The position numbers were made by a program, and so were the translations under genes. From positions 1-33,694 of the IMG/VR virus record IMGVR_UViG_3300008261_000079: a stretch of 33,694 nucleotides of DNA; one strand, given 5' to 3'. Under the pieces are notes generated by a model that searched no databases, had not been told where the DNA came from, and saw nothing but the letters and a program-made list of their open reading frames with translations. The DNA comes from a virus. Shown here piece after piece: positions 28,413 to 33,694 of the stretch; position 1 is the stretch's first letter; each line of letters starts with the position of its first letter.

Positions 28413-31400
28413 TATCTAGGTTTACCTCTTGATTGAACGCTAAACTCTAGAGTGTAACCCTTGAGACTTGCGTCACTCTCATTGCCTGTTATCTTTACAT
28501 TATGCCTAATGCCAGAAGAAACTGACGGATGAAACTTATACCATCTAGACGTTTGAACGCCCTCTAACGTACCACTAACATAAGCAGAGTTGTCTACGCT
28601 TACTCCTACGTTTACTACGTCTGTGTAGTTCTGCCCATGATATTGTACGCTTGCAAGTCTAGCCTTAGCCCCATCCCATTGTATTTGCTGAGTGGTAAAG
28701 AACCAGTTGCTAGGAACAAGACCACTATCACGGTTTGTACCACCAATAAATACACCAGTTCTAAAGTCTTTCTCAATAATGTCTAACTCACCAGTCGAGC
28801 GAAACCCAAGGTATTTACCGTTAGGGCTAAAGTTAACTTGACTCCATTGTACATTGGTTCCCGTACTTATGACCGTGTAGCAAACTTGAACTGCAACATT
28901 GTCTACTCGCACCGTTGATGGTACGACTGGAGAGAATGTAGCCGAAGCAGAGTATGTTCCTAGAATACCAATGTTTAGATTGTTTGGTGCGTCAACGGTT
29001 CCAGAGACCGCTCTTGTTATAGTATGTGTACCAACTCCAGAAGTCAATGTAACCTTAATGCGTTTTGTACTTGAGTCTGTGACTGTCACGTCAGGATTAA
29101 TTAAGTCAACGTAAACACTTCCAGTTACCGTAGAGTCTAGTCCGTTGTCAGCAGTTGCAGTACCGCTCCAAGGGGCAGGTGATGCAGGAGTTCCAGTTGT
29201 GCCAAGATACGCTTCAGTTGTTGACGTTAAGTTAATGTACGCATAAGGAGGAGGAGTGCCACCATGAGTATATGTAACTTGTGCTGTACATACTGTTGCA
29301 GTTGAACCAGTAGTAAACGTAATAGTATAGTTTGCTGGGTCATTCCAGTTGCTATTCCAAACTTCTTGAGTGTACTGAAGGTCAATGCCAAGGTGTGCTA
29401 AATTTATGTTTGATAAACTTGGAAGCGGAGATGCAAGATTGTATATTTCCTCTACATCTGAGGTCGTAACAATTCTATTTGTAGAAAGATTGCTACCATA
29501 ACTACTACCATTAACTGTCGGGTAAGCAAGTGTTTGCGTGACTTGCAAGTCGCCAACCATAGAATCCTCAACCTTCCAGCGAACGTTTGTGATAGTAGCA
29601 TTAGTTGGGATTAAAGGAGATGGCAAGTAGCTGTGACACCGCAGTTGCTTAGTCATTCTTGCAACTGTTGAGCTTGGCGATGATGGTAAGCCAAATGCGT
29701 TTAAGCAGTAACTATCATCAGATGCAAATGGAAAGCCAAAGTTTGACCAAGTGGAATCTCCTCCGTCATGGTCGTGAGCAACCGCACCATTAGTAAAGTA
29801 TGGGGTGCAAGTAGCAACCGTCACGTCACTTGACATAGTATAGTCGTACAGTTCCCAACCATTCCCTACCATGTCTTGTCGAAACACGGCGGCTCGCTTG
29901 CCAAGCATTACCCACAAACTAGACTCTTCTTCCTCAAATACTAGCTTAGTGTTAGTAATGTCAAGGTTACTTATCTCTATCTTTTGCTGAGTGTATAAGA
30001 AGTCTTTGAGCTTGCCACGAATAGGAAGACTTATCTCTTGTGGCTTTGCAGAGGCGTCTTCAATAAAGGCAGGAACAGAGTTGACTACCCAGATGTTTAG
30101 GTCAGCATCAGCATAAGCTGCTCCCCATACTCCTTGAGCAGAGCGGAATCGTGTACCAGCATAGCAACCAACAATGCCTCGACTGCCAGGAATTTGCCTT
30201 GATGGAGACATCGCACTAGGGTAGTCACCTACCATAGCATACGCCGCATACTTGCCTATAATAAACGCAGAGACGCCAGCTTGAGTTCCCCATACAGGAA
30301 CATCTGCTTGGTCATCAGCAAGCGTGTATTGGGCAGGGATAGTATTGTCTTGGCTATTGTATGCCCGTGTAGAATCAAACAACTCTAGTGGGTCGCCTAC
30401 TCTTGAAAACTGGATATTTTGAAAAGTCTGATTAACTAGCCATACCATGCTTTGTTTGTACGGAAACGCACCAACAATGCCAGCCGTTCTAAACGTAGGA
30501 GTAGGAGTAGGAGCAGTACCAGTAACACCAGTTGCTGTAGTAAGACCAGTTAACTCGTTCTCTTGGTAGGTATCAACAACGCTGAAGTCTGTGCCAGAGT
30601 TGAGCTTAGTTGCAAGTATCTTCCAAGTGCCGCCTACTTGTTGACGAAGGAATTCTATTTCCGTCCAGCTAGTATTCTGCGTACCAGAGAGCGTCACCCG
30701 TCCACCGAAGTATGGTGCTGGTGGCAACTGGAAGCCAGTCATGTTTACTTTGCTAGCATTGACAATAGTAGCAGTCGAATAAGTTCCACCCGTCTTGTAC
30801 CGAGTCGCATAGTTGACTCCGCTTGCAGAACCGTCTAGAACGTTGATGTCGAAGCTATCCCAAATACGTTTGCCGCTTGTAGTTGCATTAAGGTACACGC
30901 CACCTTGTTCAAATGGCTGAATGACCAGCACAGGAATCGTTGAGTTGGATTGATTAACCGAAGCAATGGCACTAAAGGTCACTCGCTCTAACTTGTCTCT
31001 ATCAGCAAATCCTTTGGTGAACATGAAGATAACAAGTTCTGAACCATCTTCGTTGACATACAATCTATATTCTGGATTTTGGTCAACCCCATTAAATCGT
31101 AAAACTGGCTTGTCAGAATTGGGAACGCTATAGAAGTTTTGGAAGTTATAGAAGGCTCCACCAGTAGTCGGAATCTTCACCCGAATAGCAATGTAATCGT
31201 TCTTGCTGACATCAACATTAGCAGAGAACGTGCATTGAATCCGAATACCACCTTGATTGCCCGTATCGTTAGAGCTTGGTGCAGATGCAGTTATTGTGCC
31301 AGCAGATGGAGGAGCAAATGTAATAGGAGTTCCAAGATAAGTAACCGCAGTTGCCGTAAATGTATCTGATGCGTTCCAAGGTCGTAGCGTTGGTTGCGTT

Positions 31401-31936
31401 GTAATAATGTTGGTGATGCCACCAGTCGTATTGACATAGCTAGAATCCTGAACATTTACCCAAGCATTGACGCCAGTTGTTTCGCCAATAAGGTGTTTGT
31501 AAACAGTTTTAACCGCTCCAGGGTTAATAGCGTAAATGTAGTCATTGTACGAGGCAAAGTTCCACTTACCAGCAACTAACGTATCTGTGCCAATTTGAGT
31601 AGGTGCAAAGGTAGTCGTGTTAACTGGATTCAAGACCATGCGAGAGTACGGTCGAATAACTTCAGGACTGCCAATACCCTCAATAGTAACAACTTCTTCC
31701 TTGGGAGTTGGCGAGCTTTCTGTGCTTATTTGCGAGACACCTTGACTCCAACCTAACCCATAAACTGCTTGAAAGTTTGTCTGCTTTGGTTGAATAGTTG
31801 TGTACCCATACCGCATCCAGTAGTCGTAACCTTGCAACCGTAGATTCTGAACATCATACGGGTTCTCTAGCTTTGCACTTCCATCAAGGACAGCTACAAC
31901 TCTATCTAGTCTAGGTACAGCAAAGGTTCGTTTCAT
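28412..31936 (-). CDS. Tail nozzle / tail tubular protein B-like (1174 aa)
   Basis: The protein follows the adaptor gene and begins MKRTFAVPRLDRVVAVLDGSA, consistent with tail-tube nozzle proteins that contain a beta-propeller. Repeated blade-like segments include VSAFIIGKYAAYAMVGDYPS, GVWGAAYADADLNIWVVNSV and SSLWVMLGKRAAVFRQD. It is longer than T7 gp12 (794 aa). Residues 850-1060 are Ser/Thr/Val-rich beta domains (ASPAPWSGTATADNGL, TITRAVSGTVDAPNN) that look like Ig-like or adhesive insertions. The ATG overlaps nothing and follows the adaptor by three bases. Confidence 0.7.
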   Translation of the reverse strand: MKRTFAVPRLDRVVAVLDGSAKLENPYDVQNLRLQGYDYWMRYGYTTIQPKQTNFQAVYGLGWSQGVSQISTESSPTPKEEVVTIEGIGSPEVIRPYSRMVLNPVNTTTFAPTQIGTDTLVAGKWNFASYNDYIYAINPGAVKTVYKHLIGETTGVNAWVNVQDSSYVNTTGGITNIITTQPTLRPWNASDTFTATAVTYLGTPITFAPPSAGTITASAPSSNDTGNQGGIRIQCTFSANVDVSKNDYIAIRVKIPTTGGAFYNFQNFYSVPNSDKPVLRFNGVDQNPEYRLYVNEDGSELVIFMFTKGFADRDKLERVTFSAIASVNQSNSTIPVLVIQPFEQGGVYLNATTSGKRIWDSFDINVLDGSASGVNYATRYKTGGTYSTATIVNASKVNMTGFQLPPAPYFGGRVTLSGTQNTSWTEIEFLRQQVGGTWKILATKLNSGTDFSVVDTYQENELTGLTTATGVTGTAPTPTPTFRTAGIVGAFPYKQSMVWLVNQTFQNIQFSRVGDPLELFDSTRAYNSQDNTIPAQYTLADDQADVPVWGTQAGVSAFIIGKYAAYAMVGDYPSAMSPSRQIPGSRGIVGCYAGTRFRSAQGVWGAAYADADLNIWVVNSVPAFIEDASAKPQEISLPIRGKLKDFLYTQQKIEISNLDITNTKLVFEEEESSLWVMLGKRAAVFRQDMVGNGWELYDYTMSSDVTVATCTPYFTNGAVAHDHDGGDSTWSNFGFPFASDDSYCLNAFGLPSSPSSTVARMTKQLRCHSYLPSPLIPTNATITNVRWKVEDSMVGDLQVTQTLAYPTVNGSSYGSNLSTNRIVTTSDVEEIYNLASPLPSLSNINLAHLGIDLQYTQEVWNSNWNDPANYTITFTTGSTATVCTAQVTYTHGGTPPPYAYINLTSTTEAYLGTTGTPASPAPWSGTATADNGLDSTVTGSVYVDLINPDVTVTDSSTKRIKVTLTSGVGTHTITRAVSGTVDAPNNLNIGILGTYSASATFSPVVPSTVRVDNVAVQVCYTVISTGTNVQWSQVNFSPNGKYLGFRSTGELDIIEKDFRTGVFIGGTNRDSGLVPSNWFFTTQQIQWDGAKARLASVQYHGQNYTDVVNVGVSVDNSAYVSGTLEGVQTSRWYKFHPSVSSGIRHNVKITGNESDASLKGYTLEFSVQSRGKPR

Positions 31937-31939
31937 ATC

Positions 31940-32494
31940 TTAGAATGGGAAGTCTGAGCGAGATTGAATTTGAGCATACGCCATGACACGTTGAATAGCC
32001 AATGCTTCCATCGCTTGAAGCCTAGCAAGTTGTTCTGGTGCATCCTCTTGTGAACCGCAAGCAGAACGTATAGCAAGGTACACAAGTGGTATGTGCAAGT
32101 CTGTAGGCAAGTCTGTTACTTGGTTGTTGTCAGCTACAACTGGCAAGCCACGCTTATAACCAGTCAGCGTCAAAACAGTTGAGGCGACAATAGCAGGAAT
32201 AATAGTAATCTGGTCTGCTACTTGTCCCCATTGGTCTTTGAATAATTCTCCGCCATTAAGTTTAACTAGCGTAGCAATATACAAGGGAGTAGCTAAGGAG
32301 TTGAGCGAGTAAGTCTGTACTCCTGCGGTAATAGTAACTGGAACATCAACTGCTGGATAGTTGAGCATCCTAAAAATTTGTCTCTTAGCGTTGTTGAACG
32401 CATCAAGTTTTTGAGCAGTAGTTGACGCAAACACGGGATACAAGTCGTTTGCGACTATCTCATCAAAGGTTGCAATTAGTTCGTTTCCAGTCAT
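31940..32494 (-). CDS. Head-tail adaptor / tail tubular protein A-like
   Basis: The 184-aa protein resembles T7 gp11-type adaptors in length (T7 gp11 is 196 aa) and architecture. It has a helical start (NELIATFDEIVANDLYPVFA, QKLDAFNNAKRQIFRMLNYP), a beta-rich centre (VTITAGVQTYSLNS) and a helical end (QLARLQAMEALAIQRVMAYA). It lies between capsid and nozzle, the usual place, and should join the portal to the tail tube. Confidence 0.78.
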   Translation of the reverse strand: MTGNELIATFDEIVANDLYPVFASTTAQKLDAFNNAKRQIFRMLNYPAVDVPVTITAGVQTYSLNSLATPLYIATLVKLNGGELFKDQWGQVADQITIIPAIVASTVLTLTGYKRGLPVVADNNQVTDLPTDLHIPLVYLAIRSACGSQEDAPEQLARLQAMEALAIQRVMAYAQIQSRSDFPF

Positions 32495-32506
32495 AGCAGT
32501 TAGGTT

Positions 32507-32530
32507 GCCCCCTTCCCGAAGGAAGAGGGC
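32507..32530 (-). other. UUCG-capped hairpin after the capsid gene
   Basis: In the leftward RNA a 10-bp stem (GCCCUCUUCC with GGAAGGGGGC, one U-G pair) is closed by C(UUCG)G, a very stable tetraloop. It begins 9 bases after the capsid stop codon. Only mixed sequence follows, not a U run, so it is more likely a 3'-end stabiliser or partial terminator that keeps capsid mRNA abundant relative to the tail genes. Confidence 0.7.
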
Positions 32531-32539
32531 TGTTGGTCG

Positions 32540-33658
32540 TTAGAGGGAGGTAAGACCTTCGATAAGGACGCAGCTCTTTGGATTGCGAACCAGAACTTGG
32601 TCTGGGAATACCCATCGAAGTCGGTCGGCAGCGTTGAGGTTTGCGGCTGGAATGTGCTGGATTTGGCTCTTTTGCATTGCAGTTCGTGCAATAGCGTTTG
32701 GCATACCAGGAGTTCCAAGGTCGATAAGCAACTGGAAGTTGTTCGCAGTAATGTTCGGGTCTGGGAACCAAGTAACACCAGCAAACTCAATACATCGTCC
32801 ACCATTAACAAGGAGTTTCATTTCCTCGTCAATTCGGATTTGTCCGTATTGCTGTCGAAGTGCCAACTCGAAAGCGGCAAATCGTGCAAGGGTCATAGGA
32901 GCAACGAGCTTGCCCGCACCCGCACCATAACCACGAAGAGCAGCGTTAGCAGCAATAGATTCGCTAAGGGTTGCGTTTGCAGTTGTACCTGTTCCTGGAG
33001 CCCAGATGTAAATACCAGATGCAACGGTGTTGGAGGTGCTTCGTGTTTGACCAGCATAGACCGCAAGGGCAGACTCGTTAGTTCCAATACCGCCTCGTTC
33101 AGCAACAGTCAAACCGTCAGTAATGATAGCTCGGAGCGAACCAAAGTTACCGTCACCTGGAAGACCAGTCGCCGCATTGACAAACAAGCCTTCGCTTCGT
33201 CGTCGGATGTACTCTTGAACCATTTGAGCGGCGAAGACTTCTTCGTAGCTCATGTTGGCTGCCCAACCAGCACCTTGTCCTTCTACCATTCGTGCAACGT
33301 TGATGAACTGCCCACCATCTTGGTAGTAAGTAGTTCTCAAAGCAAGGTCGGTAAGAACTTCTTGAGGAGTGAAGGTAGAGATAGTTGCCGTTTGGTTTGC
33401 ACGAGTAACACTTCCACCCAATGTGGTTTGATAACCAAGGAACGAGCGGATGATTCCGCTTCGAATTTCAGCATCAGACAACGCACCGTATGTTGGTACG
33501 CCCTTGACACCAGAAATAATGTTGTCTTGCATCTCTGCATCTTTTCCAAGAAGCATTGAGTAGGTCGGTGCGACGGGTCGCTGAGATGAAAAAACGCTAC
33601 CGTTTTGGATAGCAAGTTGGACTAAGCCAACCTCAAAGTTAGTTGTTGCGAGTGCCAT
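32540..33658 (-). CDS. Major capsid protein
   Basis: The 372-aa protein is the likely shell subunit. It follows the scaffold gene across the circle junction and precedes the tail adaptor. Features consistent with an HK97-type fold are an N-terminal arm, a helical spine with Tyr/Gln (RSFLGYQTTLGGSVTRANQT), an acidic-helix region (YEEVFAAQMVQEYIRRRSEG), and a late beta-rich part (LLVNGGRCIEFAGVTWFPDP). T7 gp10A is about 345 aa. No protease gene is present, as expected when a separate scaffold is used. A hairpin follows the stop. Confidence 0.8.
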   Translation of the reverse strand: MALATTNFEVGLVQLAIQNGSVFSSQRPVAPTYSMLLGKDAEMQDNIISGVKGVPTYGALSDAEIRSGIIRSFLGYQTTLGGSVTRANQTATISTFTPQEVLTDLALRTTYYQDGGQFINVARMVEGQGAGWAANMSYEEVFAAQMVQEYIRRRSEGLFVNAATGLPGDGNFGSLRAIITDGLTVAERGGIGTNESALAVYAGQTRSTSNTVASGIYIWAPGTGTTANATLSESIAANAALRGYGAGAGKLVAPMTLARFAAFELALRQQYGQIRIDEEMKLLVNGGRCIEFAGVTWFPDPNITANNFQLLIDLGTPGMPNAIARTAMQKSQIQHIPAANLNAADRLRWVFPDQVLVRNPKSCVLIEGLTSL

Positions 33659-33694
33659 TTTTTATAGGTTTCCTTTTCGTTGTTGATACCAACG
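33581..33694. repeat. Terminal direct repeat, right copy (114 bp)
   Basis: Identical to bases 1-114. Here it carries the complete start of the capsid gene and the last codons of the scaffold gene, cut by the window edge. Joining the two copies closes the genome. Confidence 0.95.

Noticed and set aside
32597-33559. Long 320-codon frame on the plus strand opposite the capsid gene
   Set aside because: It is antisense to a clear capsid gene, rich in Ser/Cys/Asn as expected of a shadow frame, with no ribosome site.

Overview
The window is an essentially complete genome of a short-tailed (podovirus-like) double-stranded DNA phage. Its first 114 bases are repeated exactly as its last 114 bases, so the unit closes to a circle of about 33,580 bp. 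The ends fall inside the major capsid gene, which points to a circular or permuted assembly rather than true physical ends. Virion proteins follow a T7-like plan (portal, scaffold, capsid, tail adaptor, nozzle, three internal or ejection proteins, fibre). No phage RNA polymerase, T7-type DNA polymerase or primase-helicase is present. Replication and recombination look lambda-like or Mu-like: a DUF1376/DnaT-type loader, DnaB helicase, Gam-like nuclease inhibitor, Rad52-like annealase, SSB and RusA. I see no integrase, partition genes, tRNA genes or CRISPR array. Sigma70-type promoters and AGGA ribosome sites indicate a bacterial host; I cannot name it.

Layout. A non-coding hub at about 7084-7681 separates two transcription units. 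Leftward from the hub run the late genes: CHAP lysin, a membrane/coiled-coil protein, metallophosphoesterase, holin candidate, small and large terminase, portal, scaffold and, across the circle junction, capsid, adaptor, nozzle, ejection proteins and fibre, ending at a terminator near 18960. Rightward from the hub run small early genes (7682-10905), the replication initiator and helicase (10975-13084), the recombination cluster (13220-15651) and a chain of very small overlapping genes (16232-18506), ending at a terminator near 18920. Between RusA and that chain lies a short leftward operon of three genes headed by a 55-aa helix-turn-helix protein. Its divergent control region has a 9-bp inverted repeat and a probably leaderless transcript.

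Most notable are RNA and DNA elements that the genes do not explain. Two type II hammerhead ribozymes lie directly after two early genes (8161-8218 and 10409-10466). Both have the full CUGANGA/GAAA core, compensatory stem changes and identical spacing, and in each the gene's UAA stop codon forms the base of stem II. A lambda-style replication origin is embedded in the initiator gene: five TTCAAC iterons exactly 11 bp apart (out of codon phase), followed by a CAGAAA hexamer array and an A+T-rich stretch. The initiator mRNA has its own promoter and a leader that can form a pseudoknot. Other early intergenic gaps hold strong hairpins. Together these suggest that the early polycistronic RNA is cut and regulated at the RNA level.

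I recognised gene products by motif reading only. Many small early proteins have no function I can assign.
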